Below are positions 48,947-61,054 of a stretch of 64,000 bases of DNA, in pieces. The DNA is from Monocercomonoides exilis (Eukaryota; Preaxostyla; Oxymonadida; Polymastigidae). The stretch is from positions 1,229,001 through 1,293,000 of the forward strand of contig LSRY02000022.1 of assembly GCA_001643675.2 (NCBI GenBank). Direction: 5' to 3'. The first letter of the stretch is position 1. Each line of letters begins with the position of its first letter. The notes below the pieces were generated by a model. It made no database searches. It saw only the letters and a program-made list of their open reading frames with translations, and had not been told where the DNA came from. The translations under genes and the position numbers were made by a program.

Positions 48947-50357
48947 ATGGATAATTTTGAAACGAGAGAATCTGGAATTGTGACACAATCGGCAAAGCGA
49001 AAGAAACCTTTTGAAAGTGTCATTTTTATTTATTTCACTTTCAATGCTTTTTCTTTTTGATTTATCTTTCAAACAAGTGTTGTTGAATGAACTTGAAAAG
49101 TGATCTTGTTCAAAGCAGATTTTTAAATTAGATGAGATTTGTAAATCACTTGAAGAAATAGATCGGAGCGAAATTAAAACGATTTTGAAAGATAAACTTT
49201 TAGAAAATATAGAAGCAATGATTGAAAAAAAGAAAATATCATTGAATAATGCTATCTTTTTGATGAAGCATATTGCATACAATGCATCATTGCAGGACAT
49301 ATTTCCTCCTTGTTTTAATGACTCGCATTTGTGTAAACGCTTTAAATTGATGATTATTGCAGAAGAGCAGAAAAAAGAAGGAATAAAAGGAAAACTTTTG
49401 ATTGATCTTTGTGAATGTTACCTTTTGCTTTCAAGTTTTGAAAACCATTCACCGGGAAAATTGATTTCTGTTTGTGTGAGTTGTCTTTTTAAAGTTGCAT
49501 TAAAGAAAGAGGAAAATGAGGAAATAAGAAAAGAAGTGGAAATAGCATTGCTTGCTTTGAGTCGAATACTTCAGGTTTTCATTTGATTAATTATTTGAGA
49601 TTTATTTTTGATGATTAATTATTCTTTAACACAGAAAATTGGCAAGGAGTTATATCTGAAAGAGATCAAAGAGATTATCAAGTATCATCAGGAACACAAT
49701 AATCTGACACGACTTGCATATCAGTCAGCTTGGCAGTTTTTGATAAACAGAAAGAATTCAGAAAGAGAATCGGAAGATTTTGTTGTGAATAAGTTGCAAT
49801 TTGTGCGAGAATTTACGGAAGAATTGGAAGAGCTCGCAAAGTTCGTAAATTTGAAGAAAAAGGAAAAGAAGGAGAAACGCTTCAAAGAAGAGAAAATCAT
49901 AAAGAGATGGTTTATTCCTCTTCAATATATCTGTCTCGGTTGTAACTTGAGATGCATCAAAGAGAAAGCTGAGCTGATAACATGCTTTGTCAGAATGTAC
50001 TGGGTAGGAAGTGCTTTTGAAAAAAGGATAAGCAGATTATGTGTGAATATTTTCGATGGAATGATAATTTCAGATGGTATTTCAAAATCAGTTTTTGTTG
50101 AATGCAAAGCGGTTGAATGCATTTTGTGCGAAATGTGTCAATCTTCATTGGACGACAACACAATTGCGCTATGCACTGAAATATTTGACACACTCTTGGA
50201 AAGAACGAACACATTTTCAAATGAAGTGAAGATTGAAGAATGGAAGAAGATGAAAAGAATGATGTTTGAAGTGATGGAAGAACGAGGCTTTCAAGATATT
50301 ATTTTGAGCTTTCATGAAACTCCAAAGTCCCTCTACGAAATAATTGGACGACGATAG
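48947..50357 (+). pseudogene. Family copy F with an in-frame TGA early in exon 2
   Basis: Exons are 48947-49016 (70 nt, ATG, MDNFETRESGIVTQSAKRKK..), 49078-49574 and 49635-50357, with introns of 61 bp (GTGTCA, phase 1) and 60 bp (GTTTTC, phase 0). All joins fit the family. Codon 32, right after NELEK, is TGA at 49101-49103; copies A and H have Cys there, copies B and G have Ile and Tyr. The rest stays open for about 400 codons to a TAG, with KLLIDLCECYLLL, KVALKKEENEEIRKEVEIAL, EIKEIIKYHQEHNNLTRLA and ERGFQDIILSFHET well kept. This suggests recent inactivation, readthrough, or a base error. A shorter product starting later would lack the N-terminal part. Confidence 0.7.
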
Positions 50358-51558
50358 AAGGAAAAAATATGCTCTTTCATTTTTCAATCTTCAGATAAAC
50401 TATCAATTTCCGTTTGATGAATCACAAAAAAAAAGCTTCAAATAAACATACTTGAGAAGTTTATTGAAGACTTTTTCACAAAAATTTGTAATTTCAAATG
50501 TATTGAACATTTTTGGACATTTCACAATCTTTCATGAAATAATAGTTTAAAGTTGCTTTTTTTTTGAGCTTCATGGCTTCAAAAATGATCAGACAAACAA
50601 GAAAAAATAAAGCCTTCACTTTTGTCACATATTTTCATTCATCTCACATTGATACCCACTTCATTCCTAAGCTTCTTTCATTCCTTTTATTTTTTCTTAT
50701 TAAGCATGCACTTTTCGTTTAATATTTTCCTCATTATCACTTTGAGAGTGTCTGTTCAGTCGAAATCCATCACTTCCAGCTTACTCTTCTATTTTACCTC
50801 ATGATATCCAACCAGTTTATTCTTCAGCATTATTCCAAAAATAATTCCATTTTTTCATTTCCTACTCCGTTTCAATATTGTTTAAGGCTTCACATTTCTT
50901 GCCTATTGGTTGAAGATTCACACTTTTCGATCAGCTCTTTGTGATTTCATTCTCAGTTAACCTTGGGAATTGAATCACCATTTACATTTTTAAGCCAATA
51001 AATGTCAGTTTTCATCAACTTATTTTTATTTTTTTTGAACTTATTTTTCAATTAAGTGATGTTGGTGAGTTCAATTTTCGATTATTTTAATGTTTTCAAC
51101 TTTTAAAATTTTGAACTTTATTATTCGTTGTTAACAAAAAAGAATATACAGAGAGAGTTTTATGCATTATTCGAAAAATAAATTCCAATCAGAATTGTCA
51201 AGACGATTCACATGTTTCGAATGTATTTTAAATTTCTTATTTATTCTAATATCTAACATCATCAGTTTTTCATTCAGTCATGGAAAACGATTTTTCATTT
51301 TCTTTTCAATCTTTGTTGAAACCGTTATTCTTCGCCTTTTCTTACACGAATTCGTTTTTATCTTTTCTTTTGAAATAATTGATCAAAAATACCAAAATGA
51401 AGGTTCATTATTTCCCGAAAAAAAAATCATTTTCTAACTTTTTTAATTTTCAGGATTTTCTGCAATAACACTGATTGTTTGAATTATTTTGTGATATGAT
51501 GAAGTAAGTTTACGAATGAAATTTCTCGTTTAATCAAATTAAGTGACAAATGAACAAA
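50358..51558. other. Intergenic, AT-rich
   Basis: About 1.2 kb. The ORF 51162-51437 is a Phe/Ile-rich string with no family likeness. Nothing else recognised. Confidence 0.5.
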
Positions 51559-53019
51559 ATGAACATTTTGTGTCGATGCAAGCCAAAGGTTGAAATTGGT
51601 GAGCTTTCATTAACAAAAAAATTTGAAGGTTCGTATTGGCTTTTTTGTGAACCTTTTCATTTTTCGTGTATTTTCTAATTTTCCTTGAATGTTATTTTAT
51701 TTTTTGCTTGCTTCAAGATATGCTGAATAATCTTGGGAAATACACAGACAATGATCAAAAATTGAAAATTGAAGAAATGAATGGATTGATCGATACCATG
51801 AAGTTGAAAGAACTCGCAATCATTTCTGAAAAAGAAACATTTGATCAAGTGGAGAAAATGATTAAAAGAAAGAAATTGCGTTTGGAAAATGCACTTATGT
51901 TGTTGAAGCATTTGGGATATTGTGTAAAGTTCAAATATGCATATGATACATTCCTTGAATACTCTCCATTGTGCAATAGATTTGAGACGATGAAATTCAA
52001 CAATGTGAAAAAAGCAAAAAATGAAAAGCTTCTTATCGACGTTTGCGAATGTTATCTTCTTCTCTGCAATTCGTGCTCCATGGGAGACTTTTTTTCAATG
52101 TGTATATCAAGTCTTCTGAAAGTTGCCAAGAGGAAAGAGGAAGATGAGGAGACACAAAAAGAAGCGGAAATGGCTCTGATGACACTAAGTCACCAGAATG
52201 AATATCAGGTTTTAACATCTTGTCTTCGCTAGACTATTGATTTTTGATTATATTCAGTCTATCGAACAAAAACTTTATTTGAACGAGATAAAGGAAATTA
52301 TCCAATACCATCAACAGCATAACAATTTGACACAACTTTCTTATCAGTCTGCCTGGCAATTTTTGATTGAGAGATTACCTCAAGGAAGCAAACTTGCCAA
52401 AACGACAGTGAATGAACTTCATTTTGTCAGAGAGGCAACCAGAGGATTGAATGAGCTGATTGAATGTGTGATCTTGAAGAAAAATGAAAATGCACAAGAA
52501 AATTCAAAAGAATTGAGAATAATGTTGCGATGGCTATATTCGCTTGACAAAGGGTTTAGCCATTGCAATTTGAGTTGTGAAGATGAATTTGCTGCTTTGA
52601 TGGAATGCTTAATTAGACTGTACAGGTTAGCAAGGGGTTATGAATTCGAGATTAGAGGAAAATGCATAAAGGTGTTCGAGTCACTGATAGGAAAAGGCAT
52701 TGCTTTGGTTTCTATTTTTGTAAAAAGAGGAGCCATTGATATGATTTTTGAGGAAATGAGAAAACAGACACTGGAAAATAGTCCAATTGCACATTGCCTC
52801 GCATTATTCTCTGTGCTTTCAGAAAGATTGAACCGAAGGAAGAATGAAAAATGCAGCAAAATAGAATTGAAGAAGATGAAAAGAGAGGCATTTGACAAAT
52901 TAGAAGAAAATGGATATGAGGATCTCATATTGAGTGTCCATGAAATATACGTTTGCAAAACCATTAGAGATGGATTTATCTTTTTAAGAAAATCTTCCAA
53001 TTATTTTATTTATTTATGA
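51559..53019 (+). CDS. Uncharacterised family protein, copy G (440 aa, intact)
   Basis: Exons are 51559-51628 (70 nt), 51718-52208 and 52258-53019; introns are 89 bp (GTTCGT...CAAG, phase 1) and 49 bp (GTTTTA...TTCAG, phase 0). A second ATG at 51550, in frame and nine bases upstream, is possible; 51559 was chosen because it reproduces the 70-nt first exon of the other copies. Product: MNILCRCKPKVEIGELS, MLNNLGKYTDNDQKLKIEEM, KLLIDVCECYLLL, EDEETQKEAEMALMTLS, EIKEIIQYHQQHNNLTQLS, NELHFVREATRGLNELI, KLEENGYEDLILSVHE. It is more diverged than A, B and H but has no break. Function unknown. Its stop lies 516 bp before the start of the TmcB-like gene. Confidence 0.8.
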
Positions 53020-53535
53020 AAGAAAAATGCATTTCCATTTCAAGAGTTCGTTAATTCTTATTACAAGAAAAAAAATGAAAGGAAGAATTTTGAGTTCTTT
53101 TTCCATTTCTGAAACAATTGAAAAAAATTGAAATCTCAAGAAAGTCAGAGATTTCATTTGAATAAATGCTTATCGACAAACATAAAGCGTAAATTTATTG
53201 TTTCTTGTAAGTTATAATAACTTTAAATGTTATTTCGTAATTCAAATTTCACACAATGTTATTGACTGGAAGTAACAGTGGTCTTATCATTTTTCGAAAA
53301 CCAAATCAAATCTTTATCCTAATCAAATAACAGATTTTGAATGGTTTTATCAATACTACAAATACGAGATAAAATACATTTTGATACGGAGATTTTTATA
53401 CGAACACAACTTTATTTGATCAATTTGTTTCGAGAAATCATAATACAAATGAATCTCATTATAAAAAATATGGAAATTGATCATCGATAAAACCTCTTGC
53501 ACAGATTGAATTTGAAGAAAGGAAGGTCGTAAAAA
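53020..53535. other. Intergenic, presumed promoter of the TmcB-like gene
   Basis: About 500 bp, AT-rich, between two plus-strand genes. No specific element can be named. Confidence 0.45.
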
Positions 53536-56500
53536 ATGATGAAAGATGAAAGCATGTCTATGAGTTCAACTTCAAGTGGGATGTCAATTGATTATTCACT
53601 CGCAGAAAATTACAGCAGACTAGAGGCAATTGGCTTTTCGATTTTCACTCCACTTTACCACCAGCCGAAGCATCCAAGCAAAACATGGGAAATTTTCGTA
53701 TGGGCTGTAACAATGCTCCAATTAGTCACATTAAGTTTTTTTCGAATCGATAATATAACTCAGAAAGTGAATAATATTTCATACGTTTGCAGTCTTCATT
53801 TATATTCTTATAATTTTTGATTTATATTTTATTTTGTTATCCTGATTTTAACGACGATATTTTTCTATATGATTTTATTTTAACACATACCAGTACATAT
53901 GTTTTCCAGACGGAACGTCTCTTGGATACCTTGCAGGAAATTTTATACAGATTGTAGCTATGGGATGCGTTGGTTATTTTGCATTGCTTACTGCATACTT
54001 ATTGCTTGTCTCAGTTTTTCAAAGTGTCATTGTTAAGTCACAACCATGGATCATTTCATTACTAAGATGGATAATGAATATTACATTTTCCATCTTGTTT
54101 ATCCCGTTTATTTCATTATGTATTACTACTTTTGATTGTTATGAATCAGGAGGAAAACTGGTTCATCGTGGATATGATAGCAATTCCTATGCTGACTTGA
54201 TTCCATTATTAGGATTTGTTATTGCCATTGTCACACTTGTTTATGTTTTATTATCTTCATTTATAATAAATAATATGATTTTTAACCACAATCCGAAGCA
54301 TGGAGGTTTGTGGTCATCACCGCGTGGTTTGTGGCAAGCAGTTGACACGTCTTTTGTGTTTGGGTGTGTGTTTGCAATGCGAACACTGATTGAATGGCCA
54401 TTCTGGCGCGGAGTGGTAACTGTTGGATCTTCTTTGGTGATGATGGTGTATTTTGTGTATATTCAGCCGATATACAAACTGAATGGAAACCTTTTGATGG
54501 CGAGTAAATGGTGCATGTTTGGATGTTTGAGACTTATTGATGAAATTGCGTATGCAATTGAAGGAGCGACAGGAAACTGGACTATTACTATTGTGCTTCA
54601 AGCTGTTGGTGTGATTGCTGGAATAGTTATGTGCATTGTGCTGTTACCTAAGATTGGACGAAAAACAAGAGAAAGGAAATATCTCTTATCAGCTTTTGAA
54701 AATCAACTTTCAGACATTTGTACTAAAAACCCTTCTTTGGCTCTGCCTGCGATGAAGAAGCCTGAAAGAGTGGAGCCGTCATTGCGATTTGTGCAAGAGG
54801 AGAACTACCAGTCGATGATTCATTTGACATTTGCTGATTATGTGTACACGCAAGCACTTAAGACGAACATGAATAACAGTCTTCTGTGCTTTCAATATGC
54901 GACGTTTCTGTCGGCTTATCGCAAAAACCACATGAAAGCACACACGCTTATCCAGAAGGCGCGGACGCTTTCGCCAGACCTGTTTCTGCGATTTGTGCTG
55001 ACGTGCAAGGCGAAAGAGAACGGCGGAAGGGCAAACGGAGAGAACGGCGGGAACGGGGCAGGCGGGATGAATTCGCTTGTTTTCACTACTCTACTGGCAA
55101 AGGCAGAGAAGCACCACGAACTGGCTGTGAGTGCAATGAAGGACTTCTTTGAGAATGTGACAGCGATTATTGTTGACTACAAGTCGATTCCTGTTCTGCT
55201 GAATTCGATTGTGAACAACGAAGACATTGCACGAAAGAGCTATGAAGAGCTGATTGCATCGCACGGGCAGAACACGGCTGTCTTAAGGAGCTACGCACGT
55301 CTTTTATTAGACATTCACAACGACGAAGAGCAGGCGGACATCATTCTCAACCGGGCGGATCTGATTGAGGAAGAGTCAGTCAGCTCAATTAAATCTCTGA
55401 CACGCGCACACGCTGCGGCAGGGCTGCACGATGTGTCGCTTGGGATGGGCGAGGTGGACGAAGTGGACAACAGGATGAGCGAAGGCAGTGGGAAGTTCAG
55501 TCCGACGGGGGAGCATGACATTGAAGGAGAATCAAACTACTTTCGAACAATTCGCCAAGAAAGCTTTGAGGTTAGTGCAAGAAGCGTTCAAGAGAGCACA
55601 ACATCAGCATCAGAAAAAGGAGCAAACATGAAGTTGGCAGCAAATTCGTCTTCGTACGATTTGCAGAATTTCGATGGAGAACACGAAGGGATTGCAAAAG
55701 GGGAGAAGCAATGGCAGTCTGCCAGCGATATCAGAAGGAACCAGCGGAACGACCGAATGAAGAAGAGGAGGAAGAAGAAGGATGCAGTCATTATTGATCT
55801 GTTTGTGGGCAAGCGCAACGAAAATGGAAGCTATACGAGCAACTTTGTTATTCTGAAGTGCAGCATCATAACTCTGCATTTTGTGAACATCGTTGCGCTT
55901 GTAGCAGCTCTCGTGGTGTATGTTATAATGACGAATTCGTATCAGAGCAACCTGCAGACGCTGCGAAATGTGTGCGACTTGTCGTATCATTCAGCGCGTT
56001 CAGCGACAATTGGGTACAACTTCTTTGTGTACGACAAAAGATACAACTTCTCAGACCCGCCTGTATTCGACGATTGGCCGTCGGGGATGATCCAGAAGAA
56101 AGATCTGATGAAGATGCTGAAGGAGACCTCAGAGAACTTGGCATCGATGCTTGGGAGAATTCACCAGTCGACTGCAAACTTGGAGGTGTGGGAGACTGCA
56201 GACATCAGCACGTATCTGTTTATGATCACGACGAAGGAAGAGGTACAGCCAGACGGAAGTGTGGAGGAAGTGATAGACACGAAGAGGCAGACACTCCACT
56301 CGTCGTCGATGCTGCAGGTGATTGCAACCGTTTCGCAGATGACACATCATCTTTATCTTTCGAACATATCTTCTCGTCCACAAGACCCAGAATACATCGC
56401 AAACATTCAGTATTTGGTGTTCAATTGCCCCGTGCCTATCTTGGATGGCGCAAAGAGAGTTATCATATACTATTTTGAGCTGATGAATACGGACTGCAAC

Positions 56501-59398
56501 ATGATTATCACTGCCTTTATCCTCATCATCACTCTCTTCATCACTCCCTTGTCGATTACGCTGCTCATAATATACATAATATTCACAAGAAGGGCAGTGA
56601 GGAACCGGATGAAGGCGTATCAGGCGATGCTGGATGTTCCGAAGAACAAGATGCAGAGTGTCATTCGCAGACTTCTGAGGGACGATGATGCAGACGACGA
56701 GGAGTTTGACATGAACCAGGCGATGCACTACAACCAGGACACGAAGCCGAGTGACAGTTGCATGAGTGGAAAGATCGAACACTGGGACGAAGTTGGACAG
56801 CTGCTTTTGGATGAAGCAGCAGATGAAGAGGTGATGCAAAATGAGAAGGAGAGCGAGAGTTCGAAGAAGACAGAACCGAATTCTGAGCAGCAGTCGTGTC
56901 TGGAAGATGACAAGCGGGCAGCAGATGTGCTTGTCAATTCACCAGGAAGCAGAGTGGCATCGCAGGAAGCGTCGCCGAAGAAGACGCCGCTGGTTATCAG
57001 CTCGTCTGTGTTGGACATGTGCGCCGGAGAAGCAGTCTCTCCAATGCTTTTGGAGAATGAGCCTCTTCTCGAGTCTATTCAGGATGCTCCTCTCACACCG
57101 CATTCGAACAAGTCCTTGTTTGGCGAGCAGACAGCCACTGCATTCACTATTGCACCGTCACATTTACAGTCCCCCAGAGTCAACGAAGGAAACGTCAAAG
57201 GAATGCAAGCTGCTGATCAGAATTCAAACCTGAAAAGCAAAGCAAGATTGCTGCAGTCAAACAACGATCCTTCTTCGAATTCACCAAAACATGAAGGAGA
57301 AGGCTCAGTAAATGAGCTTCCGTCTTTCCCCTCCAAAAATGAGGTGTCTGGTGCTGGGCATTTCGGATTCAAATCGAACGGAGTGGGATTTGTGGAGCAC
57401 GACAACGGGATGGCAAGGAATGGACAAGACGAAATTGGGCCACTCGGAATGAGCATGATGCAGAAAGGGAACATGTCCAAAGCACAGCTGTCTCCGATGT
57501 TTGGGGGCAATGCATATGCTCAGATGCACATGAGCAAGTCGCTTCTCAACAACCAGGACGAAGACATGATCAATGCGTCGCAGTCGCCCTTGGCGATGCA
57601 TTCTTTCCTTTCAGGGAATCGGAGTCCGTCTCATTTCGGGCTTGTTTCGACAGGCTCGATTTCCATCCAACACGCGATGTCTGAGTACGAAACGGGGTCT
57701 ATTTTCAACTCTACGCAGATGATACCGCCTCTCTCACCGACCAGCCTGTACCAGCAGAAAAATCCGATGATGTTCAGCCAGAACCTTCCGTATGCACAGT
57801 TGGAAAAGCTTCCTACGATTCCCTCAGAAAATGTAGGCTCAGCGAAAACAGGTGAAAACACATCAGACAACAGCGAGCCTCTTGTTCTGTCGTCTCAGGT
57901 TCCGCTTCTTGGCTTGCCTGATCCAAAACTCTCTTACGAAGACGAAGATGCCGACGAAGCAGAAAAGAACAAACAGAGGGGATTGGTCAGAAATGCTGTT
58001 GAGGATACAGCTTGGGAAGAAGGGATGGAGAAGGAGATAGAGAAGCATTCAGCAGCATACCAGCAGCTGCCCAGCCCAGTCAACAACAAAATCATCATCA
58101 CGATTATCCTTTCTGTTCTGCTTGGTCTAGTCGCTGTTGCTGTTCCTGTCACTCTGGTTTGCTATTACGTCAGCAATTACAAGCCAACCACAGCCAATAT
58201 CATCCTTTCTGGAATGCGTGCTTCAATCTTGTTCCAGATCCAATTCTTACTCACATCCATTCTTCAGCCTGTGCCTGTGCTGCAGACTGACCAGTCAATC
58301 ACGTTTCCGAGGTCGCGCAATCCCGTAATGTATAATTCGTCCCATTGTTCAGGCTCTCAGCTGACAGCGCGGGAAATGCTGGTGCCGATGTCGAGGTATT
58401 TCGAGGCAGTGCATCTCGACTGCCACTTCGGCGATTCTAAATACACAACGACGAATGACTACACGTACGATTCAGTGCCTGTTACCCGCATGAACACAGG
58501 ATTCAACACAGAAGTTCTGCTGAAGGAAACAGAGTGCTTTCTGGCTGAATCTGATGACTGCTCTCAGATGAATCCGATTCGGATGTATGGCGTGACAGGC
58601 AACATTCACGGCCTGACGACGCTTTTATCGCGGATGAGGATCAATCTGGAGAGGATTTCAAAGATGGAGATTGAGGACATCACGTTTACCACGGGCGAGG
58701 CACGCTTCGTTTTGAATGCTCTTCGAAACGACATTGTGGGAGGCATAAACAAAATGACGAATATGATTTTGGAGACAGGAAAGAAAGAAGTCCAAACTTC
58801 AGTCACCATATTGATAATTGTCGTTGCTGGCTTCTGTGTTCTTTATCTTGCTTCAATGATTGGAAACGGGCTGACCTGGATCAATGAAATCATGCACATT
58901 GAGAATGTGTCTGAGAAACTGTTTGAGCTGCTTCCAATCAAAGAAGGCGAGAAAGAGATATCGATAATGTCATCAATGATAACAGGGCATGCCTCATTTG
59001 ACAAAGGAAGAGAAGCAATTCTCGATGCAGCACAGCAGCTTCTCACGTCAATCAATCAATACGAGCAATTTGAATCGATGGTGGAAACATTCTACCAGGT
59101 GACATCGACCGCGCTAGCAGTGTTCAGTGAGGAGGAGAAGGAGATGGAAGCGAAGAACTATGCGAACATTGAGAAGCACAAGAGAGAGCATTTGCTGTTG
59201 AGGCAGCGGCTGACGCTGATAGGAGACCAGCTCCGCTCAAAGAACGATGCAGTGAAAGCTGTCGGGAAGAGGAAACTTGTGTCGCTGTTTGATGTGCACT
59301 TCACGGATGAAGATATCACCTTTGCAGATGCTGTTTATGCAGCAGATATCAAGCGTAAGAATAATGATGAAGACGATAACAACAATAATAACATGTAA
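53536..59398 (+). CDS. TmcB-like multi-membrane protein (about 1,917 aa)
   Basis: Two exons: 53536-53784 and 53894-59398, a 109-bp intron (GTTTGC...CCAG, phase 0), stop TAA. A second acceptor at 53908-53909 (TTCCAG) would need a different donor, so this join is moderately sure. The N-terminus (YSRLEAIGFSIFTPLYHQPK then HPSKTWEIFVWAVTMLQLVT) is typical of protist TmcB-like proteins, as I remember the family. About eight hydrophobic segments lie before 300, then a cytosolic helical part (TFADYVYTQALKTNMNNSLL.., NPSLALP; TPR-like, about 380-560), a basic KKRRKKKD (704), and membrane segments near 742, 954, 1484 and 1720 bounding two large loops and a long Ser/Glu-rich linker (about 985-1470). 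The C-terminus is helical and ends in Asn-rich sequence. TmcB itself was named in Dictyostelium macrocyst formation; the role here is unknown, perhaps sensory at the surface. Confidence 0.85.
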
Positions 59399-60072
59399 AA
59401 GTTATGGACAATGACTGTTTTCTTTTTTCTTTTCTTATCCTTTTTTTTTTAATTATTTTTGTTCAAAGTCTTCCTTGCTAATTATTGTTAGCTGCATATA
59501 GTTTTGCAGCCGCTTTATTTTTTGGGATATTACGTAGGTTAAAATTTGAAAAGTTGTATTTCTTTCTTTCTTTCTTTCTCTCTCTCTCTTAACTCATGAT
59601 TATTTTTATTTATTCCTTTTTTTAAAAAACAATTTATTTGAATTTCTCATCAAAAGCATCCGCTGAAATGTTTGTTTCAGCATGCTTTGTGTATTTCTCT
59701 CTCTGTATATTTATGATTATTTTGATGATTTGCGAAGGATTGGGATGAATTGGTTATGAGATTAGTATTTCGATGTTATGAATTTTGATATTTTTCGTTC
59801 GCTTTGTATTTTCTGATTTTCATTTCTATGTATTTCTTGGTAAAAATTAATTATTTTTTGCTTTCAAACAAATAATTCATTGTTGCGTTTTCAATAACTT
59901 TTATTGATAATTCCTTTTTTGAAAGATGTTTGTTTTTGTTTCGTTATATTTCTTTCTTTCTTTCTTTCTATTTTGACATTTTTTTATTTCCGTATTGCGA
60001 TAAGCATAAAAGACGAATTGCTTTTTGTTATTGTACTTCTCCTTTTGAAAAATAAAAATTGTTGATTGTTTT

Positions 60073-60093
60073 GCGTTTTGCGTTTTGCGTTTT
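60073..60093. repeat. GCGTTTT x3 tandem repeat
   Basis: Three exact copies of a 7-bp unit in a row. Small and probably neutral. Confidence 0.85.
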
Positions 60094-60847
60094 ATAAATA
60101 TGTTTATTTTGAAGTGATTATGTGCTTTTTATTCAGACCATTTATCAGAAGTGATTGTGGTGTCTGTATTTCGCGATATACACATATTTATATTTTATCC
60201 TTCTTTTATCTTCGAAATTCATCTATATATTGGAAATGTTTTATTATAATTTTCTTTATATTCATCATATTTTTCATACCAAAATAAAACAATGAACAAT
60301 ATCAATTGGACATAATAATTTATGCAGCGGTAAGTGAAAAACATAATCAAAGTTACCAAACAGTTTTATTTCTTGGAGTGCTCTCGTTTTTTTCTGATCT
60401 TTTTTTCCACCTTCATAAATTCGAGATGGCTTGGTCTTCGTTGAAGTCAATAATGGTGAAATAATTCAACGTTTTATTCATGCATTTTTGAGTTACAATT
60501 GATTTTCTTTTTTAAAATTCAACGCTTTTTTACAAAAAATCTCAATGCTTCAAATCAAATGGAACGTTGATTTTTTTTTAATGTTTTCATTATCAAACGA
60601 ACCTTTCCCTTTTCGATTGTTTGAGTTTGAGTGAAGTTCAGAGCAGCAATTCGTCACGTATTAAGTTGGTTTGTTTGAATCGAATGTGTTTCACCCCAAA
60701 CAGAATGTCGAACACAAAAAACGAAAAAGAAAAGAAAAGTTCATCACTTTCGATAGACTTTCATTCTTTTAGAGAATTTCTTTTTTTCTTTTCTCTTTTT
60801 CCCCATTTCGAAAAAGTTTAAAAAAAGATTTTCAACAAAATTATAAC

Positions 60848-60975
60848 AAGTGTTTGTTTCGCTCTTGCGAAATGAAAAAAAAAAGAAAAAAAAAAGAAAA
60901 AAAAGAAAGAAAAGAAAAGAAAGAAAAAAATAAAATAAAACTGTTGAGTTACAAAATTTAAGGTGTTTCATTTAA
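60848..60975. repeat. Duplicated 3' flank shared by copies H and B
   Basis: TTTCGCTCTTGCGAAATGA, a longer A-rich tract, then AATAAAACTGTTGAGTTACA: the same order as 37452-37550, with an expanded A-rich middle. Confidence 0.75.
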
Positions 60976-61054
60976 TAAAGCATTCACTAAATATTCTGAA
61001 ATATAAACAATAATTCTCCATAATCATTTTTGCTCATAAAATCCAATATATCTT

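Larger units (their letters stand above)
59399..61054. other. Intergenic, AT-rich, several simple repeats
   Basis: It separates convergent genes (TmcB-like plus, copy H minus). It contains TTTC and TC runs (about 59560-59590 and 59950-59970), the 7-bp repeat at 60073 and an A-rich tract at 60873-60935. No supported gene. Confidence 0.55.

Noticed and set aside
49101-49103. Selenocysteine at the TGA of copy F
   Set aside because: The position is Cys in only two copies and Ile or Tyr in others, and no stem-loop was recognised downstream; nonsense mutation is simpler.
51162-51437. 91-codon Phe/Ile-rich ORF upstream of copy G
   Set aside because: Composition matches AT-rich non-coding sequence; no motif and no sign of splicing to the gene.
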